The translations under genes and the position numbers were made by a program. DNA of 53,897 nucleotides from Nitrosomonadales bacterium (GTDB lineage Bacteria; Pseudomonadota; Gammaproteobacteria; Burkholderiales; Gallionellaceae), in assembly GCA_947475825.1 (NCBI GenBank), contig CANJMS010000004.1, forward strand, positions 1-53,897, read 5' to 3'. The notes under the pieces were generated by a model. The model made no database searches, was not told the DNA's origin, and saw only the letters and a list, made by a program, of their open reading frames with translations. Position 1 is the first letter of the stretch. Every line of letters starts with the position of its first letter. Shown piece after piece: positions 25,585 through 35,904 of this stretch.

Positions 25585-26028
25585 ACTGGTCGTTATGGCC
25601 GCCCAACAGCCAGTGATGATGAGGTGTATGCTGCTGCCCGCGCCGCGCAAGTGGATGAATTTATCAATCGTCTGCCGCAGGGCTACCAAACTTTTCTCGG
25701 CGAACGCGGCACGCGCTTATCGGGCGGGCAACGTCAACGCATTGCCATTGCGCGCGCAATTTTGAAAAACGCCCCCGTGTTACTGCTGGATGAAGCCACC
25801 AGCGCGTTGGATGCGGAATCGGAACTTTTAGTACAGCATGGCTTGAATGCCGCCATGCAAGGTCGCACCACACTCATCATCGCGCATCGCCTGGCGACGG
25901 TGCAGAAAGTGGATCGTATCGTGGTGCTGGAACACGGGCGTATTGTCGAGATTGGCACGCCGGAAGACTTGCGTAAGCAGAGCGGGCTGTATGCTAGGCT
26001 GGCACGTTTGCAGTTTTGTACGAACTAA
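25585..26028 (+). pseudogene. 5'-truncated ABC exporter, ATPase domain only
   Basis: From about [18 protein letters not shown] the frame matches the C-terminal half of an MsbA/HlyB-type exporter ATPase: signature [14 protein letters not shown], Walker [16 protein letters not shown] and H-loop IIAHRLATV, ending normally. The membrane domain and Walker A are missing; the sequence before 25585 is unrelated. The remnant is presumably the product of a deletion at the left junction. Confidence 0.75.
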
Positions 26029-26039
26029 AGTGATCATTT

Positions 26040-27509
26040 TTATTTCATTTCCGCGCTAACTCCAGGCCGCAATTTTTGGTAGTGCAGTTGGGCTAGGTCG
26101 GCAACGTTTTCACCGGAAGCCGCGACAATTAAAATTTCTCGCGCCAGATTGGCAAAGTCGGCACGAAAATGCACCGAGCTTTTCAGCACTAGGATGCGCT
26201 GCCGCGCAGCTTCAATATCTAGATGACGGAACATCGCTTGATCTGCTGCTTGTTGCTTGCGGCTGGCGATTAGTATCTGGATGCCGTCCAGATGCAGGCG
26301 CGCCATCAAACCCAGATCCATTTTACATCCCAGATAAAACGGGCCAGTTCCGGTGAACTGACCGTTGCCCAGCGCTTCGACAATATAGCGCCCGACTAAG
26401 GGGGTTGCGCCGACGCCGCTGCCCGCGCCGAGCGCCAACTCGATCATGGCACCCACACCTGCGGCGTGCGCAGCAGCAGCCGCAGCAGGATCGCACAGTA
26501 AGGCTACGCAGGCATCCTGCGCATGCTGCCGTACCAGTTCATGCAGGATGTCTGTCGTATCGCCAGCGGCGCCGCCGCCCGGATTGTCCTGCGTGTCGGC
26601 CAGAATAATAGTCCCGTCACCGCTGTCGGCGAGCGCGTGACTGACTGCCTGAGCCGCGCTGTAGAGCTTGCCGTTAAAGGCTGTACGTTGCGCCAGCACC
26701 GCGTCATACAGGCGCTGCGCAGCTTCTTCTGCAGCCGCCGCATCGGTTCCATAAGCCAGCACCGTCGGGCCGCAATCGTAAATATCTGCCAGCGGAAAAC
26801 CCGGCACGATAGCCGCACTGACAATGCCCTCGCGCTCCAATTGTTCGACTAAACGCATCAAGGTGGAGAGCGGCTCGATCAAGGTACACTGCCAGGGCAG
26901 TGGGATCAGAAAAGGAAGCTGGCGATATGCCTTGTAGAGGCGTTCGCCCGTCAGCATGCGTTGCAGCAGCAGAGCCGCACGCCTGCCGGTATCGCTCATG
27001 TCCACATGCGGATAGGTTCGATAAACGGTCAATGCGTCAGTCAGCGCCACCATGCGCGGGCTGATGTTGGAATGAAAATCCAGCGCTGCGACGATAGGCA
27101 CATCGGGGCCGATGATGGCGCGTATCCGTTCCAGCAACTCCCCTTCCCCGTCATCGATATGCTCGGCCACCATCGCGCCATGCAAATCGAGAAACAGCGC
27201 ATCGACAGGCATGGCCTGTTCCAGTTCGCGTGCCAGCATAGACCATATTTTTTCGTATGCGTGCTGCGTGACCAGGCCGGAAGGATTCGCCGAAGTCCAT
27301 AACAGCGGTACTAACTCATGGTCGTGCGCCGCAGCTTCCTGGATGAAACCAGCTATCGCAATGTTGGTGCCGGCAACAGCTTGCAATAATGCATTCCCCT
27401 GCACCAGACCGGGCCAAGCGTCTGCAGTAACGAATGCATCCATGCCGGTACGCCGATCAACAAAGGTATTTGTTTCATGCAAAAAACCGGCTATTGCGAT
27501 ACGTGCCAT
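26040..27509 (-). CDS. M81 family metallopeptidase (MlrC-like, DUF1485)
   Basis: 489 residues. The N-terminal half carries family motifs FLHETNTF (9-16), LFLDLHGAM near 106 and ALDFHSNIS near 142, whose Asp/His residues are candidate zinc ligands. The C-terminal half matches MlrC_C. M81 includes microcystinase C, which cleaves a linear peptide; most members have no known substrate. It follows the iron-type alcohol dehydrogenase gene by two bases. In this operon it could release a product from a gamma-glutamyl amide, but this is inference. Confidence 0.82.
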   Translation of the reverse strand: MARIAIAGFLHETNTFVDRRTGMDAFVTADAWPGLVQGNALLQAVAGTNIAIAGFIQEAAAHDHELVPLLWTSANPSGLVTQHAYEKIWSMLARELEQAMPVDALFLDLHGAMVAEHIDDGEGELLERIRAIIGPDVPIVAALDFHSNISPRMVALTDALTVYRTYPHVDMSDTGRRAALLLQRMLTGERLYKAYRQLPFLIPLPWQCTLIEPLSTLMRLVEQLEREGIVSAAIVPGFPLADIYDCGPTVLAYGTDAAAAEEAAQRLYDAVLAQRTAFNGKLYSAAQAVSHALADSGDGTIILADTQDNPGGGAAGDTTDILHELVRQHAQDACVALLCDPAAAAAAHAAGVGAMIELALGAGSGVGATPLVGRYIVEALGNGQFTGTGPFYLGCKMDLGLMARLHLDGIQILIASRKQQAADQAMFRHLDIEAARQRILVLKSSVHFRADFANLAREILIVAASGENVADLAQLHYQKLRPGVSAEMK

Positions 27510-27511
27510 CG

Positions 27512-28684
27512 CTAGAGCCGGCCAGTGACAGCGTTGCGCAGTATCTCTGCGTAAGCACTTTCACTGAATTGGATCGGATTGGTCGCAGCCGAGCCATCCA
27601 CCACCGCCATGCGGCCGATCAGTTCGGCTTGCGCAGCGTCGATGCCGATTCCAGCCAGCGTATGCGGGATGCCGATCTTTTCACGCAGCGCCAGCACCCA
27701 ATCGAGAAATGCGTCGAACGATGGTTGCGGCAAGTCGAGGTAGCGCGCCAGACTGGTGATGCGCTCGGCTATCGCGGCGCGGTTGGCAAGCAACACATAC
27801 GGCATCAATATCGCGTTGAGCGTGCCGTGGTGCGCGTCATACAGCGCGCCGAGCGGATGCGCGAGCGCGTGCATCGCACCGAGGCCGCGCTGGAATGCGG
27901 TCGCGCCCATACTCGATGCGACCAGCATATTCAAGCGCGCATCCAGATTGCTGCCATCCTGCACCGCGCCCGGCAAATTTTCTTTCACCAGACGTATGCC
28001 TTCCAGCGCGATGCCGCTTGCCATCGGATGATAGAAAGGCGAGCAATACGCTTCCAGGTTGTGCGACAGCGCATCCATGCCGGTGGCGGCGGTCAGCATG
28101 GCAGGCAAGCCTGCACTCAGCTCCGGGTCGAGAATTACCGCAGCGGGCAACATCCGTGCGTGAAATATTATTCTTTTAACGTGCGTTTTTACATCGGTGA
28201 TCACCGACGCACGCCCGACTTCGGACCCGGTGCCCGCCGTAGTCGGCACCGCCACTACCGGCGCCATGCCCGCCACGTTGACGCGCAAATAGTTATCGCC
28301 GGTGTCCTCGAAATCCCACAGCGGCCGATCCTGCCCTACCATCAGCGCGACCGCTTTCGCCGCATCCAGCGCCGAGCCACCACCGAACGCGATTACGCCA
28401 TCAAATTTTCCGGCACGGTAGGCATGCACGCCATCGGTCACATTTTGTTCGGTGGGGTTGCCCTTGATATTGCTGAACACCGCGCAAGCCAATCCGGTAG
28501 ACTGACAATTGGCCACTGCTTGCTGCACGATAGGTAGCGACGCCAAACCGGGATCGGTGACCAGCAGCGCGTTGTTCATTCCCAGCGCTTGGCACAGGCT
28601 GGGTAATTCCACAATTCGCCCCGCACCGACCTTGATCGTGGTCGGATAATTCCAGTTAGCACGGATGATTTCTTTAGTGCTCAT
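27512..28684 (-). CDS. Iron-containing (group III) alcohol dehydrogenase
   Basis: 390 residues, NAD-dependent. The dinucleotide motif is GGGSALD at 101-107. Likely metal ligands are D204, H208, H272 and H286 (MDALSHNLE, GAMHALAHPLG, DAHHG). It oxidises a primary alcohol to an aldehyde, or the reverse. Next to an aldehyde dehydrogenase and a glutamine-synthetase-like ligase, an amino alcohol such as a glutamylated ethanolamine is a plausible substrate. It is tightly coupled to the M81 gene. A structured repeat (element C) lies upstream. Confidence 0.88.
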   Translation of the reverse strand: MSTKEIIRANWNYPTTIKVGAGRIVELPSLCQALGMNNALLVTDPGLASLPIVQQAVANCQSTGLACAVFSNIKGNPTEQNVTDGVHAYRAGKFDGVIAFGGGSALDAAKAVALMVGQDRPLWDFEDTGDNYLRVNVAGMAPVVAVPTTAGTGSEVGRASVITDVKTHVKRIIFHARMLPAAVILDPELSAGLPAMLTAATGMDALSHNLEAYCSPFYHPMASGIALEGIRLVKENLPGAVQDGSNLDARLNMLVASSMGATAFQRGLGAMHALAHPLGALYDAHHGTLNAILMPYVLLANRAAIAERITSLARYLDLPQPSFDAFLDWVLALREKIGIPHTLAGIGIDAAQAELIGRMAVVDGSAATNPIQFSESAYAEILRNAVTGRL

Positions 28685-28751
28685 GTAGTACCTCTTTCAA
28701 TTGCGAGTTTGATTCAATTAATCTTGCGCAACTTGCACGCATTCAAGATAC

Positions 28752-28880
28752 TTCAAAAAATTCGATCAAGCCGATGATGGCAAGGCGGAAACAGGTGAAA
28801 AAGCGGAGCTTACTTTTGTGTGAATGAGCATTTTGGGCCTGTTCTCAACGCCGCTAGTGCGGCTTCAGCGAATTTTTAAA
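28752..28880 (-). repeat. Structured intergenic element, copy C (after the aldehyde dehydrogenase gene)
   Basis: The outer arms are 28860-28880 (including the last codons and stop of the aldehyde dehydrogenase gene) and 28752-28773, about 17 of 21 pairing. The inner arms are CCTGTTCTCAACGCC (28838-28852) and GGCGGAAACAGG (28784-28795). The loop region aligns with copy B (CAAAATGCTCATT versus CAAAATCCTCATT on the reading strand) and both end CTTGCC. It is read in the same orientation as the gene before it, like copies A and B. Confidence 0.6.
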
Positions 28881-30253
28881 TGATAAGACTTCGCCCGCGT
28901 AAGATGTTCAAACCCAATACTGGAAAGCGTCACGCCACGTCCGCTATGCTTGACCCCGGTCCAGGCCAGCGCCGGATCGAGATAATCGCAGCGGTTCATG
29001 AACCATGTTCCGGTTTCGATGCGCTCGCCTATGCGCAGTGCCGCCTCGACATCGCGCGTGAATACCGCAGCGGTGAGGCCATAGGGACTGTCGTTCATCA
29101 AGCGGATCGCCTCGTCATCGTCGGCCACTGGCATCACCCCGCAAACCGGACCGAAACATTCATCACTCATTATTTTCATGCTGTGGTCGACATCAACCAG
29201 AATCTGCGGCGCCAGATACGGCGTGCCCGCTTTATTCATTGCAAAAGCATTTGCATCGATCAATCCGGTAGCACCCTTGCCGAGCGCCTCACTGACGATA
29301 GCGCGAACCTCGGCGGCTGCGTGGGTGCTGACCACTGGCCCCAGCGTGGTCTCTGGATCAAGCGGATCACCGAGCACGTACTGATTGGTCAACGCCACCG
29401 CGCGTGCGATGAATTCCTTGAACAGGGATCGATGGACATAGATGCGTTGTATCCCGCAGCATGATTGTCCGGAATTAAAAAATGCGCCATCGACCAGCGT
29501 CTCGACTGCATGCGCCAGATCGGCATCGGCTCGCACATAGGCCGGGTCGTTGCCGCCAAGTTCCAACCCGACACCGATGAACCGTCCAACCGCAGCCTGT
29601 TCGACCGCAACACCGCCCGCGACGGAACCCGTGAAGCAAACGAAGTTCACCTCGGGGGCGCGTATCATCCGGCTGGTGTCGTCATGGGTGGTGTGCAAAT
29701 ACTGAAACACGCCGTCCGGCAAACCCGCTGTGCGGAATGCCGCGGCGAATCGCTCGGCCACCAGCGGTGTCTGCGCCGAATGTTTGAGCAATACGGTATT
29801 GCCTGCCAGCAGCGCCGGCACAATGGCATTGACTGCGGTCAGCAACGGGTAATTCCACGGCGCGACCACCAGCACCACACCGACTGGTGTGCGTTTGATA
29901 AAGCGTGTGTAGCCTTCGATGGCTGGCGGCACGACATCGGCCAAAGATTCCTCTGCGATCGCGATCATATGGCGCGCGCGCTTTTCGAAACCATCCACTT
30001 CTCCGGGCGTGTAACGAATGGGCCGACCCATCTGGCGCGTCAGTTCCTCGGCGATTTCATCCTTTTGCGCAACCAATGCATCAACCGCGCTCGTCACCAG
30101 CGCCGCACGCGTGGCCAGCGGCGTACTCTGCCATGAGCGCTGCGCCAGCTTCACACGCGTGAGCGCAACTTGAATCTCGTCAGACGAAGAGTAGGGTCGC
30201 TGCACTGCGACGCTGCCGTCGATCGGACTGATGGTGATGAGTTCTTGGGTCAT
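28865..30253 (-). CDS. NAD-dependent aldehyde dehydrogenase
   Basis: 462 residues from MTQELITISP; a TTG eleven codons earlier is possible but has no better ribosome site. Catalytic residues are present: N134 in PWNYP, K157, E231 in ELGG and C265 in NSGQSC. It oxidises an aldehyde to the acid. The family resembles broad-specificity dehydrogenases. The operon context (ligase, alcohol dehydrogenase, peptidase) suggests oxidation of a gamma-glutamylated amino aldehyde, by analogy with PuuC. Its last codons form an arm of element C. Confidence 0.87.
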   Translation of the reverse strand: MTQELITISPIDGSVAVQRPYSSSDEIQVALTRVKLAQRSWQSTPLATRAALVTSAVDALVAQKDEIAEELTRQMGRPIRYTPGEVDGFEKRARHMIAIAEESLADVVPPAIEGYTRFIKRTPVGVVLVVAPWNYPLLTAVNAIVPALLAGNTVLLKHSAQTPLVAERFAAAFRTAGLPDGVFQYLHTTHDDTSRMIRAPEVNFVCFTGSVAGGVAVEQAAVGRFIGVGLELGGNDPAYVRADADLAHAVETLVDGAFFNSGQSCCGIQRIYVHRSLFKEFIARAVALTNQYVLGDPLDPETTLGPVVSTHAAAEVRAIVSEALGKGATGLIDANAFAMNKAGTPYLAPQILVDVDHSMKIMSDECFGPVCGVMPVADDDEAIRLMNDSPYGLTAAVFTRDVEAALRIGERIETGTWFMNRCDYLDPALAWTGVKHSGRGVTLSSIGFEHLTRAKSYHLKIR

Positions 30254-30474
30254 GATGGTTTTTTTACCGCTTTCAGATGGTTCCAATTGTTCAATGAAAG
30301 ATATTTTTCACTGCCCGTAACCGGCTATTCATCAAGTGTCGTTCCCGATACAAAGCGGAAGGTCAAACTTCCCGAAAGCAGAACTTCAACGGCCAAGATC
30401 ACCAGTGAGTGGTGCGCTAGTACCACAAATCAGGTATATCGATTGGTTGGGCACGCATATACTCACCATTGCTC

Positions 30475-31470
30475 TCAGGGAATATTTCGTTGTTGGCACA
30501 GTGCCGGAGATGGTTTCCACTCTTGAACATAACGTTCGGCTTTAGTTATTTGTTCAGGAGTTAAAGACTGTTTGAATTGTGCCGACCTTGCTTTAGTGAA
30601 TTCGCGAAAACTCTCATACGGTGTGTAGCGCTCTGCAAGCCGCGCCCATTGGTACGCTGTTTCCATATCCTTCTGATACCCACATCTATTATCGCAATTA
30701 AAATGCGATTGAAAAGCAAAGGAATGAATTTCCATGTAATCATGCGCGTACATGGTTGCAAGGAGCATTTGTGCAGTAGCTTGTCCTTGATTAGCTGCGG
30801 TTAACCACCATTTATTTGCAGTTTCATAGTCTTGAGGGACGCCAGTCCCAAAGAAGTATAAGGTTCCGTAGCGGTACTGAGCATCACAATCACCAGCATC
30901 AGAAAGAGGCTTCCAATACTGCTTAGCTATTTCATAATTTCTGCTGTTAAAAGACAGAATGCCAAGTATGTATGGATCATTTTGACAAACGGAATTAGCC
31001 TCAAACATTTTTGGATATCGTGATTTGAATTGATTGAGCGTGACTTCATTGGGCCGTTCGAAAAAGAATTTTGCAGTTGGGTTGCTAAAATCCATAGTTA
31101 CATCACCGACGTAATTAATACACCCAGATTTAACTTCAAACTGAGGAATGTTCTTGCCACCCTCAATAGGACCACGGAAGTTGAGATTTGAAATGACGCC
31201 CCATTTGTATCCACCTGGTGCAAGCGTTGTAACAGTAAATGGATTCCCCCTTTCAACTTCAAATGCACGAAGGTTCCGGAACAAGGGATTGTTCGATGCC
31301 TCTACATGAAGCGAACCCTTTTCCGGGAAAACCAGACTATTTTCCGGAAGCAAGTTAAACCGGGCAATCACGATTGCATCTTTACCGGGATTTTCACCTT
31401 GCGCAACATTCGGTTGCATTGCACAAGCAGATAAAAAGATCGCAACGGAAATTAGGAATATATTTCTCAT
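30475..31470 (-). CDS. Lipoprotein with Sel1-like repeats
   Basis: 331 residues, starting at MRNIFLISVAIFLSAC with a lipobox cysteine at 16; AAGGA precedes this ATG. Residues about 20-150 form a beta-rich domain of unknown type. From about 190, Sel1-like repeats follow (AQYRYGTLYFFGTGVPQDYE and the next copy). It is predicted to be anchored in the outer or inner membrane facing the periplasm. It interrupts the amine-pathway operon and may be independent of it. Several cysteines could form disulfides. Confidence 0.75.
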   Translation of the reverse strand: MRNIFLISVAIFLSACAMQPNVAQGENPGKDAIVIARFNLLPENSLVFPEKGSLHVEASNNPLFRNLRAFEVERGNPFTVTTLAPGGYKWGVISNLNFRGPIEGGKNIPQFEVKSGCINYVGDVTMDFSNPTAKFFFERPNEVTLNQFKSRYPKMFEANSVCQNDPYILGILSFNSRNYEIAKQYWKPLSDAGDCDAQYRYGTLYFFGTGVPQDYETANKWWLTAANQGQATAQMLLATMYAHDYMEIHSFAFQSHFNCDNRCGYQKDMETAYQWARLAERYTPYESFREFTKARSAQFKQSLTPEQITKAERYVQEWKPSPALCQQRNIP

Positions 31471-31635
31471 ATAGTTATCCTTCAATAGTTAAGACAAACC
31501 GAATAAACATGATTTACTATAAATTTTCTAGCCTTTAGCCAGAATCCGTTTTGGGCACGATCCAGCAGTTCACGATGCCATATTTGTCACCGCAAAGCAG
31601 TCATTGGAATTAATTTGTTTTTAGAGATGGCGGCT

Positions 31636-33018
31636 TTAAATAATCTCGAAGTATCTCGCCAACTCCCAATCCGTAACATGTCTGCGGAACTGCCGCTCTT
31701 CCCATTCGCGGGTGGCGGCATAGTGTTCGACGAACGCGTCGCCAAACAGCTTGCGTGCAACCGTTGATGCCTTGAGCCGCTGCGCCGCATCCCACAGGGT
31801 ATTGGGCAGCGCCAGTGCCGGAGAAAATTTTTGCGTATAGGCATTGCCCTCTACCACAGGCTCCGGTTCCCAGCCTTGGGCGATGCCCTCCAGCCCGGAC
31901 GCGAGCGCCGCAGCCAAGGCCAGATACGGGTTGGCATCGGCCGAGCCGATACGCACTTCGACCCGTTGCGATTTTTCTGAACCGGGGATCAGGCGTAGTG
32001 CGGTGGTACGGTTCTCAACGCCCCAGGTTGCGTCCAGCGGCGCCCAGTAGCCGGGCACCAGACGCGAATAGCTGTTGACTGTCTGCGCGTACAGCGCCAT
32101 GAATTCCGGCATCAGGCGCTGTATCCCCGCCATGAAATGGCGCTGGGTCTGGCTCATGCCTAGCGGCTGGCTGGCGTCAAAGAAAGCCGAGCTATCATCG
32201 CGCCGGTTGCGCAATGACAAATGGATATGCCCGCTCTGGCCCGGATAGTTGTGCGACCATTTCGCCATGAACGTCGCCATCAAGCCATGCCGTTGCGCCA
32301 GCACCTTGACGAAGGTCTTGAACAGCATTGCCTTGTCTCCCATCGCGCCCGCCTCGTCCACCGCAAGCGCCGCTTCGACTACGCCAGGGCCGGTCTCGGT
32401 ATGCAGGCTCTCGATCGGCATATCCATGCGCTCGCATAACTGAATCAGTTCATGATAAAACTCGGCATTAACCGAATTGCGCAGCGTCGAATAACCGAAG
32501 TAGCCGGGTGTCCATGTCTGCAAATCACGGTAACCTTTGGCGCGCACCGACTCCGGCGTTTCCTTGAACATGAAGAATTCGTACTCAAGCGCCGCATAGG
32601 CATCGAATCCCATCGCTTCAGCGTTTTCGAGCACGCGACGGAATACCGCGCGCGGACAGATCGCCTCGGCATCGCCTGTGAATTCGCCGAGAAAGAACAG
32701 CATGTCGCCATCAGCACCAGGTTCAAACGGCACATCGCGGCAGGTATGTGGCAGCAGCCTGACCTGAGCATCGGGATAGGCAGTATGCCAACCGGTGTAT
32801 TGGACGTTGTCGTACATCTGGTCGTTCGAATCCCATCCGAGCACCACATTGCAAAACGACAACCCGGATTTGAGCGATGCAAGGAATTTGTCCTTCGACA
32901 TATATTTGCCGCGCAAAATACCGTCGATGTCCGACACCGCCATCTTGACATGAGTCAGTTTTCTCGCCTCTACCAGCGCGATGACATCCGCAATCGTTTT
33001 GACTTCTCGAGCTTGCAT
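31636..33018 (-). CDS. Glutamine-synthetase-like gamma-glutamyl amine ligase
   Basis: 460 residues from MQAREVKTIADV (an earlier ATG adds an unlikely hydrophobic extension). Catalytic motifs of the glutamine-synthetase fold are present: E145-x-E147 in LEYEFFMF, TETGPGVVE near 207-215, GHIHLS with H264 and H266, and the late RVEVRIGSADANPYL. It lacks the classic GlnA NGSG wording and the adenylylation tyrosine region, and resembles PuuA/GlnA4-type ligases that join glutamate to amines. Amine specificity cannot be read from sequence. It is the first gene of the ALDH/ADH/M81 group. Confidence 0.78.
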   Translation of the reverse strand: MQAREVKTIADVIALVEARKLTHVKMAVSDIDGILRGKYMSKDKFLASLKSGLSFCNVVLGWDSNDQMYDNVQYTGWHTAYPDAQVRLLPHTCRDVPFEPGADGDMLFFLGEFTGDAEAICPRAVFRRVLENAEAMGFDAYAALEYEFFMFKETPESVRAKGYRDLQTWTPGYFGYSTLRNSVNAEFYHELIQLCERMDMPIESLHTETGPGVVEAALAVDEAGAMGDKAMLFKTFVKVLAQRHGLMATFMAKWSHNYPGQSGHIHLSLRNRRDDSSAFFDASQPLGMSQTQRHFMAGIQRLMPEFMALYAQTVNSYSRLVPGYWAPLDATWGVENRTTALRLIPGSEKSQRVEVRIGSADANPYLALAAALASGLEGIAQGWEPEPVVEGNAYTQKFSPALALPNTLWDAAQRLKASTVARKLFGDAFVEHYAATREWEERQFRRHVTDWELARYFEII

Positions 33019-33170
33019 AGTTAATCCAATCAAGAATTGAAATGCCTTGCTGTTGCGATACAACTTCAGCCTTATTAAACCTTATTGCTGCTTGATGGGA
33101 TTGTAAAGTTGTGGGAGGGGAAGTCAATCAGTTGTCGCTGGAATCAATCCCAAGTAGTCCATATGCACCG

Positions 33171-33434
33171 TCACTCACACGCAAGCGGGAATACAGTAGT
33201 TAAACATACTCCTTGAGTGAGGTAACGAGTGAGGTAAGTTGAGAAAAATGGATACGAACGCGCGCCTTTAATGGTGATCTGAGTATTGTCTATAGCCTTA
33301 CCTGTTGCAGCCGTCCCTGATAAAGTTGAGCCTCCAGTGGTAGGGTGGCCCTCGCTGGAGCAGCAAGCATTAATCCAAAAAGCAACCACAAATAACAAAA
33401 CGACTCTCTACAACAAAAATTTAACGATGTTCAT
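33171..33434 (-). pseudogene. Degraded lipoprotein gene
   Basis: An ATG at 33434 behind GGGGGAAAA encodes MNIVKFLL, then TAG; after the stop the frame gives VVLLFVVAFWINACCSS with a lipobox and GSTLSGTAATGKAIDNTQITI, the beginning of a repeat-rich surface lipoprotein. The remaining ~35 codons look unrelated and end early. One nonsense codon and 3' loss are visible, so it is likely dead. Confidence 0.5.
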
Positions 33435-33531
33435 TTTTTCCCCCCTCAATAAAATAAAATCAGAAGCAAAAACGTGACCAGTAAACAAACTTCTAAAAAA
33501 TCTGCCGCGCTATACCATAATCCTCATATCC

Positions 33532-34053
33532 TCAAAGTAAATAATTATCCGTACTGATAGGCAGCGGCAGCGTATTGATGAGCACCGCCAGCGAGATGTA
33601 CGAATCGCCGCCACCATCGCTGTCCACCTGCACCATCGTGTCGGTTCCCGATGCGATGAACTGCAAAAAGCCGCCGGTGAAGGCGTTATCATGGGTGAGG
33701 GAGATGCCTGTGAACGAACCCAGCACATCGTGCATATCCAGCACGTCACCCCCCGCGCCGAGGGTGAAATCAGTGATGGTATCGGTTCCGTCAAAAACGC
33801 TGTTGTAGTCGAAGCGATCGGAACCGGGTCCGCCAGTGAGAATGTCGTATCCGACATAACCGGTGAGGGTATCGTTGCCGAAGCCACCGCTCAACACATC
33901 AACGCCACCGTTCCCGGTAATGACCTGATCTGTGCCATTCAACGCCGTAATCAGCACCGTGGTCGATTCCGTGGCAACCAATGCACCGCCCGTACCCTGC
34001 GCGCCGACATTGCCGTCATTGAACAACCAATCTATGGTCACACTGGCAGACAA
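33532..34053 (-). pseudogene. C-terminal fragment of an RTX/type I-secreted protein
   Basis: The 173 codons include calcium-binding RTX nonapeptides (GGVDVLSGGFGNDTLTGYVG, then DILTGGPGSDRFDY) followed by the usual type I secretion C-terminal domain (DTITDFTLGAGGDVLDMHDVL). Only a TTG without a ribosome site could start it, and a stop lies just upstream, so this is probably the leftover end of a much larger adhesin or hydrolase. It ends normally. It is near another dead surface-protein gene. Confidence 0.65.
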
Positions 34054-34131
34054 ATTTTTTTAAAAATTTGCCGCATTATTTATAGTCCAGCGTTCCGATA
34101 ACCTTGCTCTGAGCATGCATGCCTCGAGCAA

Positions 34132-34662
34132 TCAGGCTTCCAAATAATCATTCTTTAATTTGATGTAATGCTTGGCAGAATAATCGAAGCGCTTGATTTC
34201 TTCAGCAGTGAGTTCGCGTATTCTTTTAGCAGGCCGACCCAGCCACAGATAGCCGCCTTCCAGATCCTTACCCTCCGGCACCAGTGAGCCTGCACCCAGC
34301 AACACGTGCGAGCGAATAATCGCGCCATCCAGAATGATCGAACCCATGCCGATCAAGCTCATGCTTTCCACGGTGCAGCCATGCAAAATTACTTGATGGC
34401 CGACCGTGACATCATCCCCGATATGCGTCGGATTGCCTTCAGGCACAGCAGCGTGTTTGTGGCTGACATGGATAATTGTGCCATCCTGAATATTCGTACG
34501 TGCGCCAATTCGTATAATATTCACGTCACCGCGAATTAAACACATCGGCCATACTGAAGAATCCTCACCTATCACTACATCGCCGATTACAGCGGCTTCC
34601 ACGTCGATATATGAACGCGCACCGACTTTAGGGAAAATATTTTTATATGAACGTATGGACAT
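34132..34662 (-). CDS. Gamma-class carbonic anhydrase family protein
   Basis: 176 residues of left-handed beta-helix (hexapeptide repeats such as VIGDVVIGEDSSVW). The three zinc histidines of the family are present at H65, H89 and H94. Members (YrdA/PaaY/CaiE) are trimers; many hydrate CO2 weakly or act as thioesterase helpers. It lies alone between an RTX remnant and argB, so no pathway is indicated. Confidence 0.85.
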   Translation of the reverse strand: MSIRSYKNIFPKVGARSYIDVEAAVIGDVVIGEDSSVWPMCLIRGDVNIIRIGARTNIQDGTIIHVSHKHAAVPEGNPTHIGDDVTVGHQVILHGCTVESMSLIGMGSIILDGAIIRSHVLLGAGSLVPEGKDLEGGYLWLGRPAKRIRELTAEEIKRFDYSAKHYIKLKNDYLEA

Positions 34663-34840
34663 AAGAATTCCTTTCTAATTGGGATATTTTTAATTTGTAT
34701 AAATTGCGAGTCAATTACAGACTCAGGATGATACCTAACCCAACCAAAATATTGAAATTCTCAACAATGTATTCAGCACCCCACAATGGTCGCAGACAAA
34801 AACGCATGGGTCGAAGATGAAAGCGCGTGGAGTTATAGGG

Positions 34841-35757
<917 letters not shown>

Positions 35758-35758
<1 letters not shown>

Positions 35759-35900
35759 AAGACCCCCATACCACTACTGCGTTTGCTGAAACGGTGTAAA
35801 AAAATGGCTCAAAATCCTCATTTACTAATGTGTAAATTCCGGTTTCTCGCCACTTTTTACCTTGCCTCTGCTTCACTCGTCACGTTGTATGGGGGTCTTT
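35758..35900 (+). repeat. Structured intergenic element, copy B (after argB)
   Basis: The 14-bp perfect outer repeat is AAAGACCCCCATAC (35758-35771) and GTATGGGGGTCTTT (35887-35900), beginning at the last base of the argB stop. The inner stem is GGTGTAAAAAAATGGC (35793-35808) against GCCACTTTTTACC (35849-35861). A small hairpin TTTAC/GTAAA lies at 35821-35836. CTACTGCGTT (35774-35783) is shared with copy A, and most of the loop with copy C. The GGGTCTTTAAAT end resembles a terminator. Confidence 0.65.
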
Positions 35901-35904
35901 AAAT

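Noticed and set aside
27434-28537. Long plus-strand frame (367 codons) opposite the iron-type alcohol dehydrogenase gene
   Set aside because: It is antisense to a well-supported enzyme, has His/Arg-rich shadow composition, and has no family resemblance.
29465-30136. 223-codon plus-strand frame opposite the aldehyde dehydrogenase gene
   Set aside because: The reverse strand has intact catalytic motifs; this frame is a shadow.
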